Assembly (NCBI GenBank): GCA_966210515.1 | Contig: CBIHLM010000001.1 | Span: 1 to 64,000 of the forward strand | Reading direction: 5' to 3' | Source of the DNA: Paradesertivirga sp966210515 | GTDB lineage: Bacteria; Bacteroidota; Bacteroidia; Sphingobacteriales; Sphingobacteriaceae | DNA length: 64,000 nucleotides | Part shown: piece after piece, positions 1 through 9,583 of the stretch | Layout of the letters: each line of letters begins with the position of its first letter | Position numbering within the stretch: position 1 is the first letter of the stretch | Translations under genes and position numbers: made by a program | The notes under the pieces: model-generated | What the model was told of the DNA's origin: nothing | The model's database searches: none | The model's input: the letters and a program-made list of their open reading frames with translations, nothing else

Positions 1-716
1 CAAACAACGCACTTGTTTCTACAACTGGTGTTACCTGGTATGATGCAGCTACCGGTGGGACTGTAGTAACATCTCCAACATTAAACACTATAGGATCTAT
101 AACGTATTATGCAGAGGCGGTAAGTAGTTCTACTAACTGTTCAAGTTTATCGAGAACTGCCGTTACTTTAACTATAAATCCAGCTCCGGCTGCACCGGCA
201 CTTTCAGGCTCAGCTGCTATCGTTCAATGCCAGACAAATCCCACTCAAATTCTTAATGCAAATAATGCACTTAGCTCAACTTCCAATGTCAGCTGGTTTA
301 CCTCTGCAACAGGTGGAACCCCGATTACTTCACCAACTTTAAATACTATAGGCTCTGTAACGTATTATGCAGAGGCAACTAACACAACAAGCGGATGCCT
401 AAGCCTGACAAGAACAGCCGTTACTCTAACCATTAACGCTGCTCCGCCTGCGCCTGTATTATCAGGCTCATCAACTATTACACAGTGCGAAACAAGTCCT
501 ATCCAAACTCTGGATGCAAGAGCTGCGTTTGCTTCTTCAACAGGAATATTATGGTATACTGCAGCCAGCGGCGGAACCGCTATATCTTCGCCAACCTTAA
601 ACTCTGTAGGAACCATAACTTATTACGCTGAAGCAATTAATAATACCAGCGGATGTTTAAGCTTATCCAGAACTGCGGTAACTTTAACAATTAAACCACG
701 TCCTGCAGTTACTTCG
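1..716 (+). repeat. 258-nt in-frame tandem repeat in the adhesin gene
   Basis: Three copies (the first truncated by the window edge) are recognisable at nucleotide level. The block starting CCAAC(A/T/C)TTAAA occurs at 75, 333 and 591, exactly 258 nt (86 codons) apart. Each copy encodes one Ig-like unit ending with TYYAEA...RTAVTLTI. Further copies probably lie upstream of the window. Confidence 0.85.
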
Positions 717-2465
717 CTTTCTGATGCATTTGTTTGTAATAACAGTACCACAGGTCCAATATCATTTAGTTCAAATGTTCCTGGAAGCACTTTTACCTGG
801 ACCAATAGTAATCCCTCCATTGGACTTGCAGCTAACGGAACCGGCAACATCCCGTCATTTTTAGCCACTAACTCAACAAATGGAGCCCTAACAGCTACAA
901 TCACTGTAACGGCTACGGCAGACGGATGTACAGGGCCGGCACGTACCTTTACCATCACAGTTCCTAAACCTATTATTACCAATTCTCCTTTATCACAGGA
1001 AATTTGCTCAGGAACCAACACAACGGCAGTCGTACTTACATCCAATACTCTGGGTGCTTCATTCCAGTGGTCTGTTAGCAGCTCAACAGGGGTTTCAGGT
1101 TTAACTGAAAATAGTGGAACCGGCACAATACCTGTTCAAACGCTTTATGCTACAGGAGCCAATACAGGAATAGTTGTTTATACTTTAAGCGCTAATGCAG
1201 ATGGATGCCAGGGACCGACAAAAGAATATGTTATTAATGTTTTACCGTTACCTACCCCGGCCCAAACTTACGGAGACCCGACAAAACGATATAATATTAA
1301 TACTCCGGCTCCTTTAAAAGGGAATCAGGCAGTAATAGGCACGGGTGTATGGAGCCAGTCATCGGGCCCTAACATGGTGTTAATAAATGATCCGACTAAT
1401 TTTGAAACTGAGATATCGGGACATGTTCCAGGCACTTATGAGTTTAAATGGACGATTTCAAATAAGATCTGCGTTAGTGAAAAAGCCTTGACTTTAGCGG
1501 TAAATGCGCCGCCTACACCGCTGAATGACGCTTATGATGAACGGGTAAACACACCGATAAACGGAAACGTTAGTACGAACGATACCGATCCTGACGGAAC
1601 AGTGCTTACATTTATCAAAGTTTCAGATCCAGCTTCAGGAACCATAACACAGTTTAATACTGATGGTACTTTTACTTATGTACCAGCACCTAATTTCGCC
1701 GGCACAGAAACATTTAGATATGAGGCCTGCGATGTGGATGGTGCATGTGTTGAAGCGACTGTAACCTTAAGCAATTATCCGCCCACTGTCGTTCATCTTA
1801 CCCCAGCTCAATCAGATGTTTTTGAAGGTGGAAAGGCCTGGATCTCAGCACGGCTTGAATCTCCGATACATGAAGACGTAACGATCACCCTGTCTTATGG
1901 TGGTGATGTAACCAATGGAGATTATAGCTTATCGGGAAACCTGACGCTTACTATCAAGGCAGGCCAAACAACAACAAACGAAAGGGTTCAGATATTAGCC
2001 GTAAGAGATGGAATTAAAGAAATTGATGAAACGCTTTTAGTCAACATCAACCTGATTTCTTCTAAATACGTAGATAAGGGAGAAGGCTCGGAGGTTATTA
2101 TACATGATGTATTTCCAACTGACGATCCACCTTCGGGTAAAGATGAGAATCCTGATATCAGACCCGATCCTATGACTTCTCCTAATAATGACGGAGTAGG
2201 AAACGATGAATTCTTTATTTATAACATTTCGGCCTACCCTGATAATGAGGTAAAAATCTTCAATCGCTGGGGTAATGAAGTGTTCCGGATGAAAAATTAC
2301 GATAATTACGATAAGGCCTTCAGGGGTAAGGCAAATACTGGTATCTTAGCAAATACTCAGCAAGAGCTTGTTGATGGAGTATATTATTATTTAATTTATA
2401 CCAAGACAGCGGGGAACGTAACTAAACTTAACAAAGGATATTTCATTTTGAAAAGAAAGAAATGA
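1..2465 (+). CDS. T9SS type B sorting-domain surface protein with Ig-like repeats (5' partial)
   Basis: The frame is open from the left edge of the window, so only the last ~820 residues are visible. In order these show three Ig-like (CHU_C-associated) repeats of 86 aa, with motifs such as TSPTLNTIGS and TYYAEA; two PKD-like domains ending in TADGCTGP and NADGCQGP; a cadherin-like domain (DAYDERVNTPINGNV to YEACDVDG); a Calx-beta-like domain; and a C-terminal gliding-motility/CHU_C domain (SPNNDGVGNDEFFIYN, FNRWGNEVF, GVYYYLIY). In Bacteroidota the CHU_C domain directs type IX secretion and surface attachment. The next gene encodes PorP/SprF, the usual partner. An ATG at 1374 lies inside the frame and is not the real start. 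Ligand and function are unknown; probably an adhesin. Confidence 0.9.
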   Translation, partial: NNALVSTTGVTWYDAATGGTVVTSPTLNTIGSITYYAEAVSSSTNCSSLSRTAVTLTINPAPAAPALSGSAAIVQCQTNPTQILNANNALSSTSNVSWFTSATGGTPITSPTLNTIGSVTYYAEATNTTSGCLSLTRTAVTLTINAAPPAPVLSGSSTITQCETSPIQTLDARAAFASSTGILWYTAASGGTAISSPTLNSVGTITYYAEAINNTSGCLSLSRTAVTLTIKPRPAVTSLSDAFVCNNSTTGPISFSSNVPGSTFTWTNSNPSIGLAANGTGNIPSFLATNSTNGALTATITVTATADGCTGPARTFTITVPKPIITNSPLSQEICSGTNTTAVVLTSNTLGASFQWSVSSSTGVSGLTENSGTGTIPVQTLYATGANTGIVVYTLSANADGCQGPTKEYVINVLPLPTPAQTYGDPTKRYNINTPAPLKGNQAVIGTGVWSQSSGPNMVLINDPTNFETEISGHVPGTYEFKWTISNKICVSEKALTLAVNAPPTPLNDAYDERVNTPINGNVSTNDTDPDGTVLTFIKVSDPASGTITQFNTDGTFTYVPAPNFAGTETFRYEACDVDGACVEATVTLSNYPPTVVHLTPAQSDVFEGGKAWISARLESPIHEDVTITLSYGGDVTNGDYSLSGNLTLTIKAGQTTTNERVQILAVRDGIKEIDETLLVNINLISSKYVDKGEGSEVIIHDVFPTDDPPSGKDENPDIRPDPMTSPNNDGVGNDEFFIYNISAYPDNEVKIFNRWGNEVFRMKNYDNYDKAFRGKANTGILANTQQELVDGVYYYLIYTKTAGNVTKLNKGYFILKRKK

Positions 2466-2545
2466 GGAAACTCTTTTTCTATATTATCCGTAAAAAAGCG
2501 AAATATTTAATATTTAGCGCTCTAAGTCGCGACGCCTCTCGTGTT

Positions 2546-3490
2546 ATGTATGACTCTACCTTATTACTTAAGAGAAAAATCAGTTTACTGATACTGTTAA
2601 TAAGCGCGGTTATCCAGACAAATGCGCAACAAAAAGCGATGTATACTCAGTATATGTTTAACGGGTTAGCGCTAAACCCTGCTTATTCTGCTATGGATGA
2701 AGCACTTACAATAACCTCATTATTCCGGCAGCAATGGGTTGGACTTGAGGGGGCACCCAATACCCAAACCTTTTCTATCCATTCTCCTCTAAAACAATCT
2801 AATACTTCGTTAGGTGCATTGATTATCCGCGATCAGATTGGTGAAGTAATTACCGAAAAAGGGGCTTATTTTACTTTGGCTCAACGAGTTCCGGTTGGCG
2901 ATGAAACATATCTGGCCGTAGGATTTAACGGTGGACTGAGTACGTTTACAGCAGACTATTCTCAAAACTATGCCGCAAGCCCTCAGTCGACCAACGACCC
3001 TGTATTTGTAGATGAGAGCGAATTGCGCGCAAACTTCGGAATGGGGGTGATGTATTTTACACCAAAGTATTATATCGGGATATCATCTCCTCATTTCTAT
3101 TATCGCCCGTTAGAAGCTATAAGCGAAATCAAATCGACTACTACTTACCGCCCTCATTTTATTCTTCAGGCAGGATATTTAATGAATCTCGGAGACCAAA
3201 TAAAGTTTAAGCCTAATTTTATCGCAAATTATGTAAATGGCTCGCCTCTCCTCATGGATTTCAACGCAAATTTTCTGATATCAGAGACCATCTGGCTCGG
3301 CGCATCTTACCGCTCACTGGATTCGTTTAACGCCTTGGCGCAGATTTATGTCACCCCTAACATAGCGGTGGGATATTCATATGATTTTACCTCAACCAAA
3401 ATATCCACAGTAGAAAGAGGCACACATGAGATATCCCTAAAATTCCGTTTACCGGTAATTGGGAGAAATTTTCCGCGTTGTTATTTTTAA
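2546..3490 (+). CDS. PorP/SprF family type IX secretion membrane protein
   Basis: Outer-membrane beta-barrel protein of the PorP/SprF family, which works with T9SS cargo carrying CHU_C domains. The chosen ATG gives 314 aa, a normal family length, and a good signal peptide: basic LLLKRK, hydrophobic ISLLILLISAVIQ, cleavage after TNA. Mature-part hallmarks are QQKAMYTQYMFNGLALNPAYS, SLFRQQWVGLEGAP and GALIIRDQIG, ending in beta-strand-rich sequence. An upstream in-frame ATG at 2462 overlaps the stop of the adhesin gene (ATGA) and could couple translation, but it would put 28 extra residues before the signal peptide. The two genes are clearly co-transcribed. Confidence 0.9.
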   Translation: MYDSTLLLKRKISLLILLISAVIQTNAQQKAMYTQYMFNGLALNPAYSAMDEALTITSLFRQQWVGLEGAPNTQTFSIHSPLKQSNTSLGALIIRDQIGEVITEKGAYFTLAQRVPVGDETYLAVGFNGGLSTFTADYSQNYAASPQSTNDPVFVDESELRANFGMGVMYFTPKYYIGISSPHFYYRPLEAISEIKSTTTYRPHFILQAGYLMNLGDQIKFKPNFIANYVNGSPLLMDFNANFLISETIWLGASYRSLDSFNALAQIYVTPNIAVGYSYDFTSTKISTVERGTHEISLKFRLPVIGRNFPRCYF

Positions 3491-3493
3491 TAT

Positions 3494-6028
3494 CTATCCT
3501 TTCGGATCCAATGCCTGGGTAATCCGATCCGACAAATCCTGCAAATGATAATTGGTAAGTGAATCCGACTGCTTTTGCAACGAGGAACCAATCATACTGT
3601 TAATGCTTCGCAGTTCTGCTTTCGCTACAGATATAAGGTCAGAATGCATGCCCGATGCCGTAACTATCCGCCCGCCAGATATACTTGATACCGCGGGATT
3701 AACAAGCTGGATCAGTCTATCTACATACATTTTCTGGAGATTCCGCCGATTTACGTCTATTGGTTCTCCAGCTTTAAGTTCGCTGAGGATTGAATTATTC
3801 ATATCCTTGAAAAATTCGGTAATGCGATAAGCTTTATTCCCATCCATGGCCTCCGCAACGATCAATTTATTTAAAGTATTTGCGGAAATCAGACGACTTA
3901 AAGCTGTCTCCTGACTTCGGGCGATTACCTGCAAAGAATTTGTTCCGATGTTATCTAAAATCTCTTTATGAAGCAACCAAGTTGGAGTGGTAAACAATTG
4001 CTTATCCAAAAAAGCCATTGCTTCCTTCTGTTTCGCCGCAGGAGTACGTTCATAAACAGCTCCTGGCTGTTCAACCATTTTAGGATTTTCATACACTCCA
4101 CCAATATTCTTGGTTACGTGCCCTATATATCGGTTAAACTGCGTATGAATCTGGCCATACATATTTTGAAGGTCATCATAATTCGAATTGGGGGTTTTTG
4201 TCCATTCCGGAAGTTTCACAAGAATACGCTGCAGGTTCTCAATACCATACTCGCTTGCCTTCATCGCATTGTCGCCTAAATCCTCACTCTGAGAATTTGG
4301 ATCATCCTGATTGAGTTCTGTACCGAACCACAGGCGCCGGTTTTTAGATTTTTCTATAGTTAATTTATTCAATGCAGACACTTCGTCCCTCGCACTTTTA
4401 TACTTTGGCAACAAACGATACCCCCACTCGATTGCCCATTCGTCATAATCGCCAATTTTAGGATAAAGGCCTTTTTTTCCAATATTATCTTCTGGTTGGG
4501 CTACGTAATTAAAACGGGCATAATCCATTATTGAAGGAGTATGGCCATTTTCTTCAACCCATTTTTTGTTTCGCAGATTTTCGACCGGCACAGTAGAACT
4601 CGATCCATAATTATGGCGAAGGCCAAGAGTATGGCCCACTTCATGTGAAGAAACGAAACGAATCAGATCTCCCATTAGCTCATCACTAAATTCCATTTTC
4701 CGCGCCCTGGGATCCACTGCCGCAGTTTGCACCATATACCAGTCGCGAACAAGCTTCATTACGTTATGATACCAGTTTATATGGCTTTCTAAAATCTCGC
4801 CACTTCTGGGATCTGATGTACTAGGACCACTGGCATTGGCAATTTCTGAGGGTTTATATACTATTGCGGAGTGCCTGGCATCGTCAAGGCTCCATGTAGA
4901 ATCCTGACTCGGTGTTGGTGCCATTTTCCCGATTATAGCATTCTTAAACCCAGCTTTTTCAAATGCCTTTTGCCAATCATTTATTCCAGCGATAAGATAA
5001 GGGACCCATTTTGAGGGAGTAGCAGGATCTATGTAAAATACAATTGGCTTTTGAGGTTCAACCAGTTCACCCCTGCGATATTTCGGCATGTCCTCAAGCT
5101 TTGGCTCGAGCCGCCAGCGTTTTACCATTTCAATTTGTTTAACGCCCTGAGGGTTGGCATCAAAATCAGTATAACCAACGGTAAAATACCCCACCCGGGG
5201 ATCGAAATAACGAGGCTGCATTGGCTTTGCCGGGAGTACCACCATTGAACTGTTTATCTCAATTGTAGACGATCCATTTAAATTAGCCCCCCCGCCCGGA
5301 GCCGCAGGCATACCTGACACCGCAGGCAAGAGGGCGTAAGTTTTAACGGTGGTTACTTCCACATTAAGAGGGAAGCTTCTAACATTTTCTATATAACTTC
5401 GGTCGGCTATGAAATTGCCTAGCCTGATCCTGCTTTTTCCGGCAGGAGAACTAAAGGAAAAAATTTCATTTTCGCCGTTAATATAGTCGGTAACATCAAT
5501 AACACTTCCCTTTCCATACGGAGCATAAGCTGCAATATTAAAAGCCGCGGCTATTGCCTGAACATTAGAGCGCTTAACCGCCTGATACATAGACTTAGTA
5601 CTATCGGGACTATAAGTATTGTAAGAAATTCGCCGTAAAAACATCCGGTTATTCGGACCTTTTTCAAACTGAATTACAGAGCCGCCTATCTGATCGCCCG
5701 CATAACCCGCCGCCGCACGAACTTCGGCCCCAGCCTTCGAAATCCTGTTCAAAATCAATATCTCCCTGCCTAAGACCGAATCATCCAATTCAAAATAATA
5801 TTTATCCTCTACCTTATGAACTTTAAACAAACCTGATTTGGTTATTGCCTTCCCTGTAATGATCTGCTTATAAGGCTTAGGCTGATTTTTAGCTGTCGCA
5901 TTTCCCTGTAAACCGGTCGTGCCGGCAACTTTTTTCGTAGAATCTGCTGGTGCCGGTTCAGGCTTGTCCTGCGCCAGGGTAGTTTGCAATCCCAATAAGG
6001 CAATTAAAAGTGAGATAGGTATTTTCAT
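3494..6028 (-). CDS. Secreted zinc-dependent metalloprotease (DUF5117/DUF5118-type)
   Basis: Large exported metalloprotease of the Bacteroidota family with DUF5118 and DUF5117 N-terminal regions and a metzincin-like catalytic centre. The zinc motif HEVGHTLGLRHNYG (HExxHxxGxxH) is visible near the middle, followed by SIMDYARFNYVAQPED, which probably forms the Met-turn. The chosen start gives an 844 aa protein with signal peptide MKIPISLLIALLGLQTTLAQ; an ATG 19 codons upstream would bury it. Convergent with the PorP/SprF gene, with only 3 nt between stop codons. Substrate unknown; periplasmic or outer-membrane location inferred. Confidence 0.9.
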   Translation of the reverse strand: MKIPISLLIALLGLQTTLAQDKPEPAPADSTKKVAGTTGLQGNATAKNQPKPYKQIITGKAITKSGLFKVHKVEDKYYFELDDSVLGREILILNRISKAGAEVRAAAGYAGDQIGGSVIQFEKGPNNRMFLRRISYNTYSPDSTKSMYQAVKRSNVQAIAAAFNIAAYAPYGKGSVIDVTDYINGENEIFSFSSPAGKSRIRLGNFIADRSYIENVRSFPLNVEVTTVKTYALLPAVSGMPAAPGGGANLNGSSTIEINSSMVVLPAKPMQPRYFDPRVGYFTVGYTDFDANPQGVKQIEMVKRWRLEPKLEDMPKYRRGELVEPQKPIVFYIDPATPSKWVPYLIAGINDWQKAFEKAGFKNAIIGKMAPTPSQDSTWSLDDARHSAIVYKPSEIANASGPSTSDPRSGEILESHINWYHNVMKLVRDWYMVQTAAVDPRARKMEFSDELMGDLIRFVSSHEVGHTLGLRHNYGSSSTVPVENLRNKKWVEENGHTPSIMDYARFNYVAQPEDNIGKKGLYPKIGDYDEWAIEWGYRLLPKYKSARDEVSALNKLTIEKSKNRRLWFGTELNQDDPNSQSEDLGDNAMKASEYGIENLQRILVKLPEWTKTPNSNYDDLQNMYGQIHTQFNRYIGHVTKNIGGVYENPKMVEQPGAVYERTPAAKQKEAMAFLDKQLFTTPTWLLHKEILDNIGTNSLQVIARSQETALSRLISANTLNKLIVAEAMDGNKAYRITEFFKDMNNSILSELKAGEPIDVNRRNLQKMYVDRLIQLVNPAVSSISGGRIVTASGMHSDLISVAKAELRSINSMIGSSLQKQSDSLTNYHLQDLSDRITQALDPKG

Positions 6029-6145
6029 ATTATTCAGTAGGATTAGACTGTCAATATAAGAAAAAACATCTCGAACACGAATCAAATGAAATACAGTTTT
6101 AAAAGCTCCACACTTATCTGGATGAAGCTTTGACTCAACAGTTTC

Positions 6146-6991
6146 CTACCCTCCTAGCTGGAAAAGTAATGGAATGGTGTACAAAACCCTAACCTGGCGG
6201 TTATTTTGAATCCCGGGCTGCCATGCCGGTGATTTTTTAAGTACCCTGGCGGCTTCTTCGTCGCAGCCAAAACCAATTCCGCGTACTATTTTTATATCAG
6301 TTAAGCGGCCATCCTTTTCCACAACAAAACTTACGAGCACCTTACCACTAATCTCAGCTTGCACAGCTCTGTCGGGATACCTGAGGTTTTTTCTTAGAAA
6401 TTTCATAAATGCCGACATCCCACCCGGAAATTCGGGGTATTTTTCTAATAACCCAGCTGGTACAAGTTCATTTCCATCACCGCCACCACCAGCTACATTT
6501 TCTCCTGTACCATTTCCGCTCGCTGCCGGACTTAGGTTAGCTGTTGATTCAATACCGTCAGAACTTTGACTTGCTATCGCTGAACTTTGCAATTCGTCTA
6601 TTGTCGGTGGATTTTCTGTTACAGGCGTACTAACAGCTACGGGTTCCACAAAACGCGTCATTTTTTCCTTTACAGGATCCGATTTAGGTAATGACACGGG
6701 AGTAGCTTGATTATCTACCGGCTTTTTAAGAGGTGGAAGAGAGACAATAATTATATCATCATCAGCCTTAGGTATGGTATAAGACTTTGAAACATCAGCA
6801 ATTATAAACCACTGCTGAATTAAGGGATAAGAAAACAACGCTAGTACGAAAAATGATGCAATTAGCAGAGATCGCCCCAATCGTCTGTTATAATTTAGTC
6901 GTAATTCATACGCTCCATAAGACTTATTTCTGTTAGCAAATACCAAATCGAGCCACCCGGTCTGATAAATCGTTGATTTAGGGTTTAACAT
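6146..6991 (-). CDS. Energy transducer TonB family protein
   Basis: Protein of 281 aa from the chosen ATG; one 15 codons upstream is less likely. Domain order: cytoplasmic N-terminus with the Bacteroidota TonB signature (GWLDLVFANRNKSYGAYELR), one transmembrane segment (LLIASFFVLALFSYPLI), a Pro/Ser/Thr-rich periplasmic linker with a Gly-rich stretch, and a C-terminal TonB domain (YPDRAVQAEISGKVLVSFVVEKDG, then GCDEEAARVLKKSPAWQPG). It would link proton motive force in the inner membrane to outer-membrane receptors. No ExbB/ExbD genes are adjacent. Confidence 0.9.
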   Translation of the reverse strand: MLNPKSTIYQTGWLDLVFANRNKSYGAYELRLNYNRRLGRSLLIASFFVLALFSYPLIQQWFIIADVSKSYTIPKADDDIIIVSLPPLKKPVDNQATPVSLPKSDPVKEKMTRFVEPVAVSTPVTENPPTIDELQSSAIASQSSDGIESTANLSPAASGNGTGENVAGGGGDGNELVPAGLLEKYPEFPGGMSAFMKFLRKNLRYPDRAVQAEISGKVLVSFVVEKDGRLTDIKIVRGIGFGCDEEAARVLKKSPAWQPGIQNNRQVRVLYTIPLLFQLGG

Positions 6992-7170
6992 ATAGTTAGT
7001 TTTTATTGGATGATGATTTATCTTCCCGGATTCCATAAAAAAATTTCGACAAAGGAAAAAACCCTTAATTGTTTTTATTTTTTTTAAACATTAATTGGTG
7101 GTATGCTTTAATTTGCAAATCTTTGAATCTCTATAGTTTATAATTTTTTTTTAAAAACACTAATACAACC

Positions 7171-9342
7171 ATGCCAAGTCTTAGATTTCAAGCACTCAAT
7201 GCCGTATTAACCAGGAATATACCGGAGGTAAAGCTTCCAACAAGGCTATCAGACATATATGCCTGCAACGTTTTCGATAAGAAAAAAATGAAAGAATTTC
7301 TTTCAGAAGAAGCGATGGACAGCGTAAACGACTCGATAATTCATGGCGCTTCAATTGAAAGAGATATTGCTGAACAGGTAGCAGCTGCTATGAAATCGTG
7401 GGCAATCGGCCTGGGAGCAACGCATTACACACACTGGTTTCAACCGTTAACCGGTTCTACAGCGGAAAAACACGATTCGTTTTTTGAGCCAAACGGTGAA
7501 GGTACAGCCATGGAGAAATTCTCAGGCGATGCTTTAGCACAGCAAGAACCGGATGCCTCAAGTTTTCCAAATGGTGGAATTCGCAGTACGTTCGAAGCTC
7601 GTGGTTATACCGCATGGGACCCATCTTCACCTGCTTTCATAATTGGCAGCACACTTTGTATCCCAACTGTTTTTATCGCCTATACCGGTGAGGCTCTTGA
7701 TTATAAAGCTCCTTTATTAAAAGCATTATCGGCTTTAGACAAAGCGGCAGTAGGTGTAGCTCAATACTTTGATAAAGCAGTTGAAAAAGTAAATGCGTCT
7801 TTAGGTATTGAGCAAGAATATTTTCTTGTGGATCTGTCTTTGTTCAATGCCCGTCCGGATTTATACTTAACAGGAAGAACATTATTTGGTCACATGTCTG
7901 CTAAAAATCAGCAGTTAGAAGACCATTATTTCGGATCGATTCCGGAAAGAGTACTTGCATTTATGCAGGATCTGGAAGTTGAATCTATTAAATTAGGTAT
8001 TCCTCTAAAAACCCGTCATAATGAAGTGGCCCCTTCTCAATTTGAGTGCGCCCCGCTTTACGAAGAGATAAACCTTGCAATTGACCACAATCAATTGCTA
8101 ATGGACATAATGGATAAAGTTGCCCGCAGACACAACTTTAAAGTACTTTTGCACGAAAAGCCTTTTGCAGGAATTAACGGATCTGGTAAACACAATAACT
8201 GGTCGTTAATTACCAATACTGGCAAAAACTTACTTTCTCCGGGTAAAACGCCGAAAAACAACCTGATGTTCCTTACCTTTTTCGTGAACACCATCAGGGC
8301 GGTTTATGAGCATGCTGATTTATTGAGAGCATCTATTGCTTCGGTAAATAATGACCATCGTTTGGGTGCCAACGAAGCTCCTCCGGCAATTATTTCTATT
8401 TTCCTGGGTAGCCAGTTAAGCAATGTACTGGATGAAATAGAATCATCTCGTGTTACGTCTAAAATGAAACAAGAGAATGCTCTATGGACAAACATTCCTA
8501 AAGTACCACAGATTTTATTAGATAATACCGACCGTAATCGTACCTCTCCTTTTGCCTTTACCGGTAATAAATTTGAATTGCGTGCTGTTGGTTCTTCTGC
8601 TAACTCTGCAGATCCAATGACAGTTTTGAACACTATCGTTGCCGAGCAGTTGAACAAATTCAAGTTTGAAGTTGATAAATTACTGAAGAAAGGTGAGAAA
8701 AAAGACGTAGCCTTAATGACAGTTATCAAACGATACATTAAAGAATCTAAGGCAATTCGTTTTGAAGGAAATGGATACAGTGAGGAGTGGGCTCAGGAAG
8801 CAGAAAAAAGAGGATTGTCAAACATTAAGACAACTCCAAAAGCTCTGGATGTTTTGTTATCTGACAAAACTCAAAAGCTTTTCGAAGATATGGCGGTGTA
8901 CAGCAAACGTGAAGCACATGCCCGTCATGAAATCCTTTTAGAAAACTATTACAAAAAGCTTCAGATAGAGGCCAGAGTAATGGGTGAAATGGTGGATAAC
9001 GTAATTATTCCTGCAGCTATTTCTTACCAGACCGATTTAATCGACAATGTTAAAGGATTAAAAGAAATTGGTTTAAAGCCAGAGACTTATGCAACGCAAA
9101 TAGATATCATAACCAAAATTTCGGAGCATGTTAATTCTATCAACTCGGATGTGAGAGCAATGGTTGAAGAGCGTAAAAAAGCGAATGTACTGGAAGATAA
9201 CAGGGAGAGAGCAATAGCTTATGATGAAAACGTTAAATCGCATTTTGAGCAAATCCGCTACCATGTAGATAAGCTTGAACAAGTTGTAGCTGATAACAAA
9301 TGGCCTCTGCCTAAGTTTAGAGAGCTGTTGTTTATTAAATAG
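7171..9342 (+). CDS. glnN: Glutamine synthetase type III
   Basis: ATP-dependent ligation of ammonia to glutamate. The 723 aa length and N-terminal sequence (RFQALNAVLTRNIPEVKLP, GLGATHYTHWFQPLTGSTAEKHDSF) match GSIII, the large hexameric-subunit type typical of Bacteroidota, not the ~470 aa GSI. Catalytic-domain landmarks include GIEQEYFLVD, TRHNEVAPSQFE, NGSGKHNNWS and NDHRLGANEAPPAI. It appears monocistronic with its own terminator. A second GS-fold protein at 31973-33331 is unrelated in type and probably has another substrate. Confidence 0.97.
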   Translation: MPSLRFQALNAVLTRNIPEVKLPTRLSDIYACNVFDKKKMKEFLSEEAMDSVNDSIIHGASIERDIAEQVAAAMKSWAIGLGATHYTHWFQPLTGSTAEKHDSFFEPNGEGTAMEKFSGDALAQQEPDASSFPNGGIRSTFEARGYTAWDPSSPAFIIGSTLCIPTVFIAYTGEALDYKAPLLKALSALDKAAVGVAQYFDKAVEKVNASLGIEQEYFLVDLSLFNARPDLYLTGRTLFGHMSAKNQQLEDHYFGSIPERVLAFMQDLEVESIKLGIPLKTRHNEVAPSQFECAPLYEEINLAIDHNQLLMDIMDKVARRHNFKVLLHEKPFAGINGSGKHNNWSLITNTGKNLLSPGKTPKNNLMFLTFFVNTIRAVYEHADLLRASIASVNNDHRLGANEAPPAIISIFLGSQLSNVLDEIESSRVTSKMKQENALWTNIPKVPQILLDNTDRNRTSPFAFTGNKFELRAVGSSANSADPMTVLNTIVAEQLNKFKFEVDKLLKKGEKKDVALMTVIKRYIKESKAIRFEGNGYSEEWAQEAEKRGLSNIKTTPKALDVLLSDKTQKLFEDMAVYSKREAHARHEILLENYYKKLQIEARVMGEMVDNVIIPAAISYQTDLIDNVKGLKEIGLKPETYATQIDIITKISEHVNSINSDVRAMVEERKKANVLEDNRERAIAYDENVKSHFEQIRYHVDKLEQVVADNKWPLPKFRELLFIK

Positions 9343-9565
9343 ATGTGAGATTTGAGATATTAGATTTGAGAAAAGGTTCCGTAATATTCGGGACCTTTTT
9401 TGTTAACGGGAGGTTGGTAAAGATTTCTATTATCTCCAAGAGGGGGATTATAACGCTTTAATAACCTCAAACAGGATCTGCTAATTTTTTAATCTCACAT
9501 CTCATATCTAAAATCTCACATCTAATACCTAAAATCTCACATCTCCTCAAATATCTCATCTCTAA
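9341..9565. repeat. Complementary word-array repeat (AGATGTGAGATTT family)
   Basis: Purine-rich words (AGATGTGAG, ATTTGAG, ATATTAGA) begin inside the glnN stop codon. Complementary pyrimidine-rich words (TCTCACATCT, TCTCATATCT, TCTCATCT) fill 9491-9565 just before purM. One stretch of about 26 nt from 9340 matches the reverse complement of 9497-9522 with two mismatches. A terminator sits between the halves. The same words recur at 46531-46650. Confidence 0.75.
9371..9401 (+). terminator. Rho-independent terminator of glnN
   Basis: AAAAGGTTCC and GGGACCTTTT pair over 10 bp (one G-T) around a 9-nt loop, followed by a short T run. It lies 28 nt after the glnN stop. Confidence 0.75.
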
Positions 9566-9569
9566 GTCC

Positions 9570-9577
9570 TATTTTTG
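9570..9577 (+). promoter_or_regulatory. Candidate -7 element of purM, almost touching the start codon
   Basis: TATTTTTG matches the Bacteroidota -7 consensus TAnnTTTG. Only 6 nt separate it from the purM ATG, so the transcript would be leaderless or nearly so. No clear TTTG -33 element is seen at the expected distance. Confidence 0.45.
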
Positions 9578-9583
9578 CAGTCC

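Noticed and set aside
365..1126. Two minus-strand ORFs of 83 and 167 codons
   Set aside because: They are antisense shadows of the Ig-repeat adhesin frame, low in complexity and repeating with the same period.
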